A program made the position numbers and the translations under genes. DNA of 64,000 nt from Perca fluviatilis (taxonomy: Eukaryota > Chordata > Actinopteri > Perciformes > Percidae). Shown here piece after piece: positions 23,161 to 36,345 of this stretch (position 1 is the first letter of the stretch; each line of letters begins with the position of its first letter). The stretch spans positions 12,628,434 through 12,692,433 of the forward strand of contig NC_053123.1 of the NCBI RefSeq assembly GCF_010015445.1, in the 5' to 3' direction. The notes under the pieces were generated by a model. That model was not told the DNA's origin. It saw only the letters and a list, made by a program, of their open reading frames with translations, and searched no databases.

Positions 23161-23605
23161 TGTCATGTCTAGCTCCCATAGTTAAGAAAATCTTTTCTGT
23201 CCTTTTTATTAGTTCTGTTCTTTTCGTCACTTCCTGTTTTATCGTCACGTTTCAGATCTGTTTACTTCCTGATCTTTGTCTGCCTTCCCGCCGTGCGTGA
23301 TTACCTTCCTCCGCCCTAATGTGTTTCAACCGTGTCTCGTTGTCTCCCCCATCGTTGTGTATTTAACCCCACCTGTGCCTTCCCTCATTGCAAGATCGTC
23401 TTGTTCCCCGGTGACGGCATTTGAGCAATTGTTCCTTGTATTCCTAGTAGCTCCTTGTTTTGACCTCTGCCTGTTTTTGGACTACCTCACTGCCTTGTGT
23501 TTCTAATGCCATCGCCTGTAAGTTTAGCTTGTGAGCAGTAAACCTGTTTTATTGGAAATTTTCAGTGAGTGGTGCATCTGTGAGTCCATTTCCCAGTGTG
23601 TGATA
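23161..23605 (+). mobile_element. solo LTR (retrotransposon)
   Basis: The 445-base element starts TGTCATGTC and ends GTGTGTGATA. It is flanked by a perfect 5-base duplication ATTAG (23156-23160 and 23606-23610). It has a TATA-like tatttaacc at about 23360 and the pyrimidine-rich style of fish LTRs. The terminal CA expected after TG has become TA. No internal retrotransposon genes are next to it, so it is a recombination remnant. The lineage (Ty3/gypsy-like) is inferred from size and TSD only. Confidence 0.75.
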
Positions 23606-23610
23606 ATTAG

Positions 23611-24924
23611 AGGGCAATAAACAACCTATATTGTTGTTTGGTTTGGAGGACTTGTTGTGTTTTCACCTTGAAGTAGCCCAGTATATATGCAATTTTAATT
23701 TTATCTTGAAATCTACAATTTCCTATGAGTTTAAGATGTATCAATACCTCAAAAATGTGGTAAACTCCCTTATGCAAATGAATAGAATGGTCAGCTTGGT
23801 TAAATCAACCTGTGCTAACAGGGCTTGTTACATATATACATGCACACAGTTCTCCCATTACATTGCGGAACAGAGGTGTCTGAATGCAATACTCCTCAAG
23901 TCACTGTTTATGACTATACTCCCACGACACAGAACTCGCCGCCATCGTCGCCAGTTTTGGACGAGACGTACGAGACTCGGTCGGACCTCTACGGGAACTT
24001 CAGGCTTCTGATTGGCCAACATAGCTTAACGGTTAGGGTTATATCGCCACCTGTTGGTTTGGCATGCGCTTGACAGCACCTGATAGCGTGCTTTTACGTT
24101 TTCATGTGGACAGACATTTTTTTAAACCTTGCTTGTGTGGACAAGATTTATTTATTTTTTAATCAAAGGAGGAAAAACTCAAAAATACCCGTCTATGTGT
24201 GGACTAGGCCTTAAATTGCACGTAGGTGTACAAAAAATCTGGCTGTGGTTTTGAAGCATATACTTGTAAAAAGTATCCCTTCACCGCAAAAAGGAAAGCA
24301 TGGGAGGCTTGATTCATCTAGACGATGGAGTCAGTAACATAGAGGTTGGTTGTCTTGTGATTGGAGCATGTCTTGTTGATATCATTATACCTCTTAAGTA
24401 GATGCCAGCTGCTGAGAATTAACTTTAGATGATTCTCTAAAAATAGCCATAATGCATCACTGCTCCATGTCTTTACAAAATGTCTGATCAGATAAGTTGA
24501 GTTTGATTTCATAGGATAAATTTGCGTGTGCCAATATGTGTTCTGTCAGGAACACATCTGGTGTTCTGTCATGAAACCAGACTAGTTGGACTTAGGAGGG
24601 GGCAGAGAGTGGGATAACACAAGGGAAGTTGCTAAAGAAAGAAAGGGCCAAAATGACAAAGAGGCACAAGAGAACAAAACTAAGAGCAAAGGGAATGTAG
24701 TGGAGTCAGAAAGAGATCTCAGAGGTGTGTTTGACAGGAAACACAGCCATGGTGTCTTGCTATGCCCCAGTTGGGTGTCGTCTTCAACTTCAGCCCCCGC
24801 TGATGGATGATGAGACACCAGTGGGAGCCGAATGGTGTGGCGGGGATGGTAATTGGAACCGATGTCTGGAGCAGCCTCCTTTGCCATAAATTAAAACAGG
24901 ACGGCAAGGATTGAATAGCACAAC

Positions 24925-24958
<34 letters not shown>

Positions 24959-27900
24959 TTTATACTTCTATCTTTGTGAGAACCAATTTGAGATTTAGAC
25001 ATTAGGAGTGGAGACATCCTGGTGATGTGAGATACTTCTTGTTGAAGGAGTCATAGGGCTTTGTAGGAGGCAAAGGTTAAACATTGTATAATTTTAATTA
25101 ATACATCTTACATTCTTAATGTTTTTGTTGTTTTGGTTTTCCTTTAGTGGATTTTTTATGGGGTAATTCTGCCCTGTTTTCACCCTGCTTTTTTATCTAT
25201 ATATCACATACATGTATCAAGGAGTAAGTGTAGTCTGTATTGTGTCGTTTTATCTTCTGGATTTTCTATTTAAGTTTTTTGGAGAGTAATTTTTCTTTGT
25301 AAGTTCTGTAAAATCTTCCCTTAACTTGATATTGGATAAGTCACTGCTTAACTGTGTTTTACTATGTGTAACTTCATGGTTTGCATTAGCATTTAGGTAA
25401 TGCACGTCGAGGGGAATTATAGTGTGAATGGAGTTAAAGACTGTCCTCACAAGTAAGAACACACAAATGTATGTGTGTTTGTATGTTGTGTGTGTGTGTG
25501 TGTGTGTGTGTGTGTCTGTGTGTGTGTGTGTGTGTGAGGGTGGGATATAGCGTAGCCGTGTGAACGATAACAGTCCATGTGTATGGATTTTTGCGTGCTT
25601 GTCCATGCATGACTATCCAAGTGCATTGACTAGCATGTGTCTGGAATCTCATATTGCATCCAGATGTCACGGCAAATCAATTTGAGTCAAAGACAGTCAA
25701 ACGTGTTTCATAAGGCTCACAAACCCACGGCAGGTGCGGCCCCTTCCACAGCTTTCAACAATGTGCTGGGTGGTTGGTAAAAAGAGTGGAAAAATGAATG
25801 GACACAGTTATGATGAGTGAAATATCAGCCTTATATTAAATATGGGATATCAGCTATGATCAGCATACCACCTCTGATATAATCACAAACCACAATCGTA
25901 TTCCAATATTACATTTACTCTAAATGTATAATACTGATAAGTCTTAACATCTGTTGTAGGGTCGTAATATCAAAAGACAATAGGATGTCATTGAAGTTTT
26001 CCATATATCCTGCCTGTCAAATGCAGCCCCCTCCTTCTGAATACCTTCACTCACAAATAAACCATGTGTTATATTAACCTCTGACAAGTCTGCTGTGGAC
26101 ATATAATCACAAAATAAAAGATAAAGCAACATACAAAATACTAAATGTGACTTTGCACTGCTTGGATCAACTCTAAATGAGAGGTGAATGAAGGTTGAAT
26201 TTGATGATGACGATACTATCTTTATTGTTAGACTCGAGGTCCATTTAAAAACATACAACACAATAAAAGGACAGACTAAAAAGGACAGAAATAAATTAAA
26301 GAAGACAGCTATACCAGTGTTCCCACATAGGTGACTGGTATCGCAGACCACTGATCCTAGGATCAGACAGTTGTTATGTGAGTGCAACGTTAAAACAAAC
26401 CAATTCACACTACTTTCAGATTTGATTTAAGTGTTTGTTTTAATCTCGTAACATTGTTAAATCACCAGTAACATTCTGTGACTTTCAAGCCAAGCCTGAC
26501 ATATTAGATTATTGTTTGAATGCATTGACCAGGATGTAGTCAATCTCATAATGTGCACATTTAATTGATAAATCTAGTTAAAATGTAGTGATTAAGTAGA
26601 ACGAGTGATCAGTCATTCTTTACAAAGAACACACAAAAAAGAAGAAAATACTTTCTGACACTTAAGGTACAAGAGGTATGTATATTTTTAATTGTTATTA
26701 CAATAATTGTTATCGGGGACCTTTAATTTGATTCAAAATGTTTGAATAGTATTAAGTTCCAAGGCAGGAAGGCATCATCGAGTATGTCTGTCACCTGTTT
26801 GTTTGCTGCTTTGATGCAAACATTTATCTCAAATATTACTACACTTAAATTCCTTAAAATTTCATTTACTTCATTGTTATCTGGCGGATCACTTGGACAA
26901 AGATAGCGGTCTTAAATAACGACAGTTGTTTCCTTCAGAGGAGTTCATGGGAAAGTCTCATAAAAAAAGTTCTATATGATTGGAGATGTTTGATGTATTG
27001 GTGATTTATGGTCCATGTTCTAGCTTACCTCTCAATCAAACTCATGTGTGACGGTCACACTCCCCAAGGTCCTTGTTACCAGCATGATCCCATGACAAAA
27101 TACAAACTGGACACACTTGCGCATACACATACTTGCTTATGGAGGTATACTATACAATCCATGTATGACATATTTCTAAAAAAATATCTGCAACTGTAAT
27201 AGTTTCGAAATGCCAAATATATACCACCAGTGTTGAATCATCTGTCATTCCAGCACAGCATTATCCATTATCCCAAACTGATATGACAAATTGTCTTTAG
27301 CAAAGGGGGTTGAGTGAGAATTGCGAGTATAGAAGGGAAAGGTCTCCACTGGAGAGAGGAAGAGAGATGGAGAAGGATACTCTGTCATCTGTCTGGTTTT
27401 GCATCATGCTGGAGAGAAAATGTACTTCGGGTGCACAAAGAAAACACAATAAATTACTCTCTGTGCTCCTCATTCATAACACAGGATTATCATCCCCAAA
27501 TCATACATCACATGGAGAGTCTTTTGCATTTTGCACACACATACAGCCATATGGAAATAGGCAGAACTATAGAAAACATGCACATTCACACAGACACACA
27601 AAGTACTAAATGACGGCAAAATGCCATTAATCCACTCTGCGACTGGGAACAGGTCCAAAAGTGCCTACTATAGGTGCCTGATGTTTTTATGTGAGGCATG
27701 TAGCAATCATGTATACTAATATGAGTATAACTCTGTCATCTGTAAATGCACCTCTGAGGGCTATAACTGTAGACATTAAGGTAAAAGCAACATATTCTTA
27801 TGTTGCCTTATACTTATATTATTTTTAAATAAAAAAAACAACAATAAATGTTTGATTTAGCTCTACAAGTATTTCTCTTTTCTAGGTATGCACTTAATAA

Positions 27901-30150
27901 TACAGTAATACATAGCAAATTCAAAATGTCCATCCATATGAAAATGTGGATGAAACCTAAATGCTGAGCACTAACAACAATGCTAGCAGCGTAGAGGTGG
28001 TTGGCTTACTCTACAAATAAGGTATACTGTAGCTGTGGCACCTATCCCACAACAGCACATTGTCCCTTATTCAAACCTCTGCCATGATAATGAAACACCC
28101 TCCCACAATTCCTAACAGAAAAAGAAAGAGGGAACTCCAACCTAGCTTCAGTTTGTACCTTTGAGTTACAGAGTCATACCCAGAAATCTCTGACAAACCT
28201 TTTGCGTTATCTAACATTTGCAGTTGTTCTGAAATAAATTCCAGCCTATTTCTCATGCAAAGAATGTTTCAAAATGTCTTGAATTGTACAAAACAAGCAA
28301 AGACATGTCATTTCTGGCTACCTGGCTGCAACTTAAAAATAAAAATAAAAATAATAAATATAATATTTTTTTTGTGCAGCTGATGGAATATTTTTTTGTA
28401 TCCACATTATAAAATGGGTCTTTGAGGATTCTGAAAATACCTTCAGAGCAGCAGAAATTATTACTGAATAACTTTCTAGGTTTTTCCAGAATGAACAAGG
28501 ACTAACAGGGGCTAAGCTACAAACCCCAACAACCCAGAATCACTGCATAGGACTTACTTTATCCATTCCCTCTTGAATGACGCATGATGTTTTATTATCA
28601 ACAGGCACTCTGCATCTTTTGTTCTCAAAGCAGACTCTAAAATACGTCAACTGACTTCCTCCCTCGCTCCTGTCATAATTAATACGGCCACTAGAGGGAT
28701 TTGTCACTTGAAGGCAAACATGGTTGTGGGTCAACTGAAACAACGTTCCTTTTTAGGACAGTCTCTCAAGCCCCATGCAGGCTGTGACACAAGTTGTTGC
28801 TGTGGGCCACCCGTGACTTCAAGTCTAAAAATTTATGTATTTTTACTTCAAAATTCAGAACAACAATGGACTTTGAAAGAATAATGGCCAACTGATAAAT
28901 ATACTCTCAACCTAGATTACATCTAACATGAGCGAGTCAACTTCACCTTTAAAGAATTTGACCATCTTTCAATTCTTGTGAGCACATTTGGTCTTTATAA
29001 TCCACGTTAATGCCTGCATGCACGGATGCAATCCCACAGAGCCATTAATAAGTTGGGAAGGTAGTGTACAGTAGGTTTATCAAAGCTTTTTCACTGAAAC
29101 AGCTGCCTGCTGCTGCTGACAATTAGTCTGGTGAGAGCTGTGACACAAACCAGACAACAAAGTATGGGCAGTAAGGGTAAGGGTTAGGGTAATCAAAACA
29201 ATGAGTTTAGTGATGCTAAAATACTCTGTCGAGCTGAGGGAGTTCATTACAAGTGATCTCTACATTAATTAGTTTAGAAATATTGATTAGAGCCGTCTAG
29301 ATGATCATTCCGTGTAGTGCTACTGTCAAACAGAGAGAATTGACTCGAAAAACATGATCCAGCGATTTTAGTGTTAGTTTTTATTGGCAGTGTATGAAGC
29401 AGTGTCATTAAATTACATATTTTATAACTGTCTATGTAGTTGTTCCTTTGAGTAAAACACATTGGAATGAACTTCAATGCTTCAACTGCTGGCCATATAA
29501 TTTGATGACAACAATATGTTAGTTAGTTAGTTAGTTAGTTAGTTATGTTTTATTTCTGTCATGCCAAACATTTTGGCCCATCCCACATGGGATTACAAGA
29601 CACCACAAATTTACGTATTTAACAAACATCTTCCTGTCGCATATACAAATCATTCGGAGAAATACATGAATACAATATATACATATACACATATACACAT
29701 ACACATGTGTATATACACGTACAGATATGTATGTATATGTATATATGATAACAAGCACAAGCCTATTCAACAGTTCATATTCAACTATGGCCAATCGCAG
29801 TCATCATAATGTCCATTAAGTGTCACTGTGTTAAATAAAATAGGACAATGACATATTTGATACTGAAACAAAAACCTTGCAACTCCAATGTGAACATTCA
29901 GGAAGCAACAAACGCAGACATGAATCAATTTCAAGCACCAGGTCCACGATCACAAGAACAAACATCTTTACAACTGGGTCCTACCTGTATATAATACCTT
30001 CACTTCCCATGTTTACCTTACTCTGTGATACCTCATGAAAGACAAGCATTATTCCCCTCGTCACACCCTTTATTCCTTACCCTTTCCCGTGGCCTCTCTC
30101 ATGGACATAGGACGTGTCAACAGAAGATGGTGCCGTATTGTCTCGTGAAT
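23611..30150. other. gene-free stretch with microsatellites
   Basis: (TG)n arrays lie at 24927-24956 and 25487-25537, and (AGTT)n at 29517-29545. A segment around 24060-24215 (ending gtgtggactaggcc) looks like one end of a DNA transposon, but its partner end was not found. The run cgatactatctttattgtta at about 26210-26230 resembles an inverted LINE 3' end. No host gene was recognised. Confidence 0.5.
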
Positions 30151-30171
30151 GTGATGATGATGATGATGATA
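30151..30171 (+). repeat. (GAT)n microsatellite
   Basis: gatgatgatgatgatgat with short flanks. Confidence 0.95.
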
Positions 30172-30985
30172 GTAAATCATGCAGTCGCACACCTGTAACA
30201 CATCATTCTCAACGTGCCATCTGACCACCTGCTCTCACACTAATTTACAATCCATCCGCTCCCTCCGCCACCACCCCCAATTCACACAGAGGCTAACTCA
30301 TATAAACCTTCATCAGCGGTTGAGTAAAGGTGTGAGAGGAGACGGTCACATGTGGTTTGGGGCTACTGTTGTGATTGCTGCAGACACAGTGTCTACCTTG
30401 GTGTAAATACTGGCTACTTTGGTTCGGGAAATTAGTACAAAAGCAAGAAAAATTTGGTAAAACAATGACCGGAATGTGTGAGACACAAGACAGGATCAAT
30501 AAAAAACGTTTAAAGCCAGAGTGTTCGATCAAACACAGCCAGTCCACTTCTTTCTTTTTTTCCATCTGCCCTCTTCCACTCTTCAGTCTTTCTTCTTTGG
30601 GGTGGCTTTATCTTTCATCTGTGCTCTATATCTGAGAATTGTACAGTAGCTACTGGAGCAGCACTTCATATACACCTGCTGTTGCTGTGTGTGTTTGTGC
30701 ATTGATGTATCAATGTTTTTTTAGTACAGCCACACTTGTCATCTCTGTGTATCTCCATGGGTGGATGTTTGATGTTGAACTTTGGCCCTCTCCATCTTTG
30801 TTCTGCTTTCTCCCATGTCACAAAGACATCTATCTGTGTGTTCCATCTATGTTTTGTATCTGCGCTTCACAGTTTGCTTGATGTTGGTACAGACCGACAA
30901 TACAAGCTTCTGATTGTGTAACTTCATTGTCATCCAGTGACTTACTATTAAGCAGTGACTAACAAATGTCCCTGAATAATGTATT
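30172..30985. other. gene-free stretch
   Basis: Nothing recognisable beyond short chance open frames. Confidence 0.5.
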
Positions 30986-30993
30986 CTCTAATG

Positions 30994-31334
30994 CAGGGGT
31001 CAGCAATCTCTTTAATATCAACTGCCATTTTTAAATTTTCTTGTTAATCAGTGTGCCATATCATCATTAGGCCTGCCATCATCTACCGAGCCCGCTCAGG
31101 CAGCGTTATTTTTTCCTTTGAGCCACATTCTATGAAGAAGGCAATGAGTACTAGCCAATCAGAGACAAAGTTGGACCGGTCTTCGCTGAATGTGGATGGG
31201 GAAAAAGTCAATCAAACTACCGTAAATAACAGGCTGCGCTCCTGCCAATAGCTGTGAAAGAGGTCATATGGCATGCGGATTGGAACATTTCCAAAAAACT
31301 CTCTTGCACGCATGCCTAAGGTTGCTGACCCCTA
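30994..31334 (+). mobile_element. hAT-type MITE
   Basis: The ends are inverted: CAGGGGTCAGCAA on the left and GTTGCTGACCCCTA on the right, a typical hAT terminal repeat. They are flanked by an 8-base duplication with one mismatch (CTCTAATG at 30986-30993, TTCTAATG at 31335-31342). The 341-base interior has no transposase, so it is a non-autonomous element. Confidence 0.85.
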
Positions 31335-31841
31335 TTCTAATGTATTGGATTATGGCTTTTTGCTTTTGTTAAGTGGCATGAGTTGATGTATAACCTGATA
31401 ATGTGTGTAAATATTACCAGACAACAACTCAGTGAAGAGTCCTTGTGCAAAATCCTACAGGGGTGCCGTTCTGTGTTTAACTTTAAATCAACCTTATGTT
31501 ACTATTTTACCATAAAAACAAACAAATGATTCTGTGTAGAAGTCCTTGTTATGGTATTCATAGCAACAAACATTAAAGGGACTGTATACAAGCGGATATT
31601 TTTATCAACAGCTACGTGGCAGGGACTTGGGTATGCCTATGTGTGGCTCTGGTTAAACCCCTACATGACTCTAAGTTGGCTTAGATTGATTTCACCATTA
31701 AATGATCGTCAGAAATAAGCCAGATGCTGCTGCATTAAGCTTTTGGTATTTTGCCTGGAAGCCAATTCTTAAAAATCAAAGCTTTAAAGTATTAAAGTTG
31801 AACTGAAATTAACACTCATTTTTGCTAAGAAATCAGTGTCC

Positions 31842-31900
31842 TTGGTGTGTTTGTTTTGACGTGTGTACTTGTTGTACACACATCAAAACAAACGCGTCAA
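31842..31900 (+). repeat. 27-bp hairpin with 5-base loop
   Basis: 31842-31868 pairs with 31874-31900 around the loop ttgtt. The inner 20 pairs include one C:A mismatch (31860/31882). The outer 7 pairs include three G:T wobbles that pair only in a + strand transcript. Confidence 0.8.
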
Positions 31901-32769
31901 AGATTCAATGAGCAAAACAAAATCTTTTTGTAGGATCTTTGGCATCACAAAGAAAGTTGATAGTGTGTCTCCTAGCAACACCGTCCCTTATAAGTTATCA
32001 TCATCTTAGGGTTAGGGTATAATAATAGCTGTTATCATACTAGTTTAGTTTAGTTTTGTTTAAAAAGTGAGGAGAAATTCACTTTGACCTAATATCCTTG
32101 GCTAACAGTTACAAACTTAACAACATTTGCTTTCATGAGCTATCAGCTGTCTACAGTTGCTTACATCCTTCACCCTTATCACCCTCATTTTCTCTCATGC
32201 TACCATTTCTCTATTCTCCACCTCTATTTGTATATCTCCTTTTATCCTGCCTTCTTTTCTTTTTTTCCAATGACTAGACATGATAGTTTATCAGTGGATG
32301 AGATGAACAGTCTGGGACAGTAATATAGATGGTGGCTTTGACCTGTAGAGACTCCTCAAACTCGTTCCAAATCAATCTACCGTTCCAACACTGACACCCA
32401 GATGTCCATTTTTCTTCCCTCTCTCTATCCCCTCCCTATCTCTTGCCAATCTCCATTCATCAGTCTTTCTATCCCCATCCTCTCCTCTCATCTTTTCTGG
32501 CAGAATTACTAGTCAGACTTTCTTGACAGTGAGAAAAAAGTTTGCCTTTGTGTGCAGTACTTACAAGAATGAATTGGACTTTCAAAAGAAGTTTGCCCTG
32601 AAACCTTTTGTCCCGTGGCTCTCATGCAGTATTCATTTTCTCGATGAACTTTCCTTGGCTTTGTTTTAGTTTTTTCACTAACTAATCAGGGACACAGTTA
32701 AGAACATTAAGGCATTAGCAAAACAGTGTGACTCACACCTCCCGCTTCTTTGCTGAGTGTGTGTTTGTG

Positions 32770-32808
<39 letters not shown>

Positions 32809-33615
32809 AGGAACGGGGAAGAGGGGAGGGGAAACATGCTTTTTTTTCCCTCTTTTGCATCATCAAAACCTGTAAAGGCTACAGTTAAACCCATACTTAT
32901 CATTGGATTATGTGAATACCCAATACATTTATCAGTTTTGATAATATAGGCTGTTGATATTATATTCATCCTATTTTCAACAAATCCTTTGAAAAGACCA
33001 ACATAAATGATTGCCTGTGTAGTCAAAGCTTTGGCCTTGCTTTATTTCTGTATTGATTTATTTATTCATCAAACAGGAATGAGTTTTACCATGATAGCTC
33101 CTTCCTGTTTGCGTAGCATTTGCTAAAAACCAATGTCCAGCTGTTTTAGGAAATCTATAGCCTTTTTAAAAAAATGATTACATGTGTGACATGTTTTTTG
33201 AGATGTAGCCTACATATTCAGTAGGAACCAATGGGCTAGGATCTGAGAGCCACAGACAGGTTAGAGAAGTCAGGAAGTATTGAGAGATAGACTTTGTTAA
33301 CAGAATAAGAATTTGTTAACAATAAGAAAAATAAAGCCTAGAATAATGCCAGACTTATTTTTTGATACAAAATGTACAGTGCAAATGTAGTTATGTTATC
33401 TTTCTATGTTATGTTTCTCTCATTAAAGTGTTCTTGTTGGAGTAGAATATATTCTGGAATGTTCTTTTAATTTACCTTTAAAAAATTTACTGTGTGTTCA
33501 CTAGGTGAAGTTTAGAGGCAATGCAATTGCATACAAAATCATTGGAAAGACGTAGTTAGATGCAAATTTGCCTGGGACTGCACAATCTGACCCGAAGACA
33601 AAACAAACAAAACAA
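31901..33615. other. gene-free stretch with (TG)n at 32757-32807
   Basis: No coding gene. The microsatellite is interrupted by cg and tt. The junction with the Rex3 tail at 33600 is (AAAC)n-like low-complexity DNA. Confidence 0.5.
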
Positions 33616-33641
33616 ACATCCATCCATCCATTTTCGTCCGC

Positions 33642-35417
33642 TTATCCGGTGTCGGGTCGCGGGGGGAGAAGCTCCAGCAGGGGACCCCAAACTTCCTTTT
33701 CCTGAGCCACATTAACCGGCTCCGACTGGGCGATCCCGAGGCGCTCCCAGGCCAGGTTGGAGATATAATCCCTCCACCTAGTCCTGGGTCTTCCCCGAGG
33801 CCTCCTCCCAGCTGGACATGCCTGGAACACCTCCCTAGGGAGGCGCCCAGGGGGCATCCTTACCAGATGCCCGAACCACCTCAACAGGCTCCTTTCGACG
33901 CAAAGGAGCAGTGGCTCTACTCCGAGCTCCTCACGGATGACTGAGCTTCTCACCCTATCTCTAAGGGAGACGCCAGCCACCCTCCTGAGGAAACCCATTT
34001 CGGCCGCTTGTACCCTGGATCTCGTTCTTTCGGTCATAACCCAGCCTTCATGACCATAGGTGAGGGTAGGAACGAAAACTGACCGGTAGATCGAGAGCTT
34101 TGCCTTCTGGCTCAGCTCTCTTTTCGTCACAACGGTGCGATAAATTGAATGTAATACCACACCCGCTGCGCCGATTCTCCGACCAATCTCCCGCTCCATT
34201 GTCCCCTCACTTGCGAACAAAACCCCAAGGTACTTGAACTCCTTCACTTGGGGTAAGGACTCATTCTCTTCCTGGAGTAGGCACTCCATTGGTTTCCTGC
34301 TGAGAACCATGGCCTCAGATTCAGAGGTGCTGATCCTCATCCCAGCCGCTTCACACTCGGCTTCGAACCGATCCAGTGAGTGCTGAAGGTCACAGGCCGA
34401 TGATGCCATCAGGACCACAAAGAGCAGCGATGAGATCCCCAGCCCACCGAACTGCAACCCCTCCCCACCCCGACTATGCCTTGATATCCTGTCCATAAAT
34501 ATTACAAACAGGATTAGTGACAGAGCGCAGCCCTGGCGGAGGCCAACCCTCACCTGAAACGAATCCGACTTACTGCCGAGAACCCGGACACAGCTCTCAC
34601 TTTGGTCGTACAGAGATTGGATGGCCCTGAGAAGAGACCCCCTCACCCCATACTCCCGCAGCACCTCCCACAGTATCTCCCGGGGGACCCGGTCATACGC
34701 CTTTTCCAGATCCACAAAACACATGTAGACCGGTTGGGCATACTCCTGGGCTCCCTCCAGGATCCTTGCAAGAGTGAAGAGCTGGTCCGTTGTTCCAGGA
34801 CGGAATCCGCATTGTTCCTCTTCAACCCAAGGTTCGACTATCGGCCGAACCCTCCTTTCCAGCACCTTGGAGTAGACTTTACCAGGGAGGCTGAGAAGTG
34901 TGATACCCCTGTAATTGGCACACACCCTCTGGTCCCCCTTTTTAAAAAGGGGAACCACCACCCCGGTCTGCCACTCCTTTGGCACTGTCCCAGACTTCCA
35001 CGCAATGTTGAAGAGGCGTGTCAACCAGGACAGCCCCTCCACACCCAGAGCATTGAGCGTTTCTGGACGGATCTCATCAATCCCTGGGGCTTTGCCACTG
35101 TGGCGTTGTTTGACTACATCAGTGACTTCCGCCTGGGAAATTGACAATGATCCCCCATCAGCCTCCAGCTCTGCCTCTAACATAGAGGGCGTATTAGTCG
35201 GATTCAGGAGTTCCTCAAAGTGCTCCTTCCACCACCCTATTACCTCCTCAGTTGAAGTCAACAGTGTCCCATCCTTACTGTACACAGCTTGGATGGTTCC
35301 CCGCTTCCCCCTCCTGAGGTGGCGAACAGTTTTCCAGAAGCACCTTGGTGTCAACCGAAAGTCCTTCTCCATGTCTTCTCCAAACTTCTCCCACACCCGC
35401 TGCTTTGCCTCTTTCAC
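33642..35417 (-). pseudogene. Rex3 reverse transcriptase, catalytic box deleted
   Basis: A 591-codon open stretch. It shows PLFKKGDQRVCANYRGITLL (156-175), GFRPGTT (204-210), motif A FVDLEKAYDR (234-243) and motif B GLRQGCALS (292-300). It ends in the RTE-type C-terminus RRVAGVSLRDRVRSS and RWFGHLVRMPPGRLPREVF. RTE enzymes have F/Y-A-D-D in motif C; here F333 is followed directly by VVLMASS, so the three residues ADD are missing as an in-frame 9-base loss at about 34418. Polymerase activity cannot be expected. The reading frame is otherwise intact, suggesting a fairly young copy. Confidence 0.88.
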
Positions 35418-35489
35418 GGCAGAGGCTGCAGCCCCTGCGGCCGCCGGCGCCGATTCCTCACAACTGCCTCCGGAGTCCTCTGGGATAAC

Positions 35490-36345
35490 TTATTTCGGAA
35501 AGACTCCTTCATCAGTCGGACGGCTTCCCTGACCACCGGTGTCCACCACGGTGTTGGGGTTACGCGCCCTTGAGGCACCTAAGACCCTAAGACCACAGCT
35601 CCTCGCCGCAGCTTCAGCAATGGAAACTTTGAACATTGTCCACTCAGGTTCAATGCCCCCAGCCTCCACAGGGATGCACGAAAAGCTCCGCCGGAGGTGT
35701 GAGTTGAAAGTCTGTCGGACAGGGGCCTCCTCCAGACGTTCCCAATTTACCCGCACTACCCGTTTGGGCTTACCAGGTCCGTCCAGAGTCTTCCCCCACC
35801 CCCTGACCCAACTCACCACCAGATGGTGATCGGTTGACAGCTCCGCCCCTCTCTTCACCCGAGTGTCCAAAACATACGGCCTCAGATCAGATGAAACGAT
35901 TATAAAATCGATCATTGACCTTTGGCCTAGGGTGCTCTGGTACCAAGTACACTTATGAGCATCCCTATGTTCGAACATGGTGTTTGTTATAGACAATCCA
36001 TGACTAGCACAGAAGTCCAACAACAAACAACCACTCTGGTTTAGATCAGGGAAGCTGTTCCTCCCAATCACGCCTCTCCATGTGTCTCCATCATTGCCCA
36101 CGTGCGCGATGAAGTCCCCCAGCAGAACAATGGAGTCCCCCACTGAAGCCCCATGCAGGACTCCACTATACAATACTCTGAACTCCTGTTTGGTGCATAT
36201 GCACAAACAGTCAGAGTTTTCCCCCCCACAACCCGCAGGCGTAGGGAGGCAACCCTCTCGTCCACCGGGGTAAACTCCAACGTAGCGGCGCTCAACCGGG
36301 GGCTTGTGAGTACTAGTGAAACTCTCTTGAGAGAAGGAGCTACTT
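35490..36345 (-). pseudogene. Rex3 endonuclease domain, truncated and frame-shifted
   Basis: This is the AP-endonuclease-like part. It shows [16 protein letters not shown] (normally GDFNA; Asn replaced by Ile), [16 protein letters not shown] and [11 protein letters not shown], the terminal SDH-type catalytic motif. Upstream homology ([20 protein letters not shown]) continues in another frame up to about 36340. Its frame is the same as the RT frame, but between about 35440 and 35550 the conserved linker reads in a different frame, so two compensating frameshifts separate the domains. Confidence 0.8.

Larger units (their letters stand above)
33616..36345 (-). mobile_element. Rex3 (RTE-clade) non-LTR retrotransposon, 5' truncated
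   Basis: On the minus strand it ends in GGATAAGCGGACGAAAATGG followed by a (GATG)n tail (33616-33631), the Rex3 signature. The stretch gcagccctggcggaggcc near 34530 and accaccaccccggtctgcca at 34954-34973 match the conserved stretches used to recognise Rex3 in fish. It encodes part of an apurinic-type endonuclease, then reverse transcriptase. The left part of the endonuclease is missing: homology starts near 36345. It is a decayed, immobile copy. Confidence 0.9.

Noticed and set aside
25944..26408. 154-codon minus frame with hydrophobic stretches
   Set aside because: AT-rich low-complexity hydrophobicity; it may be the 3' part of an old LINE but no RT motif is visible.
28071..28743. Two minus-strand frames, one with a membrane-like segment
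   Set aside because: Short, unlinked by splice sites, and without family motifs.
34602..35532. Plus-strand open frames of 180 and 205 codons
   Set aside because: They are shadows of the minus-strand Rex3 coding sequence.
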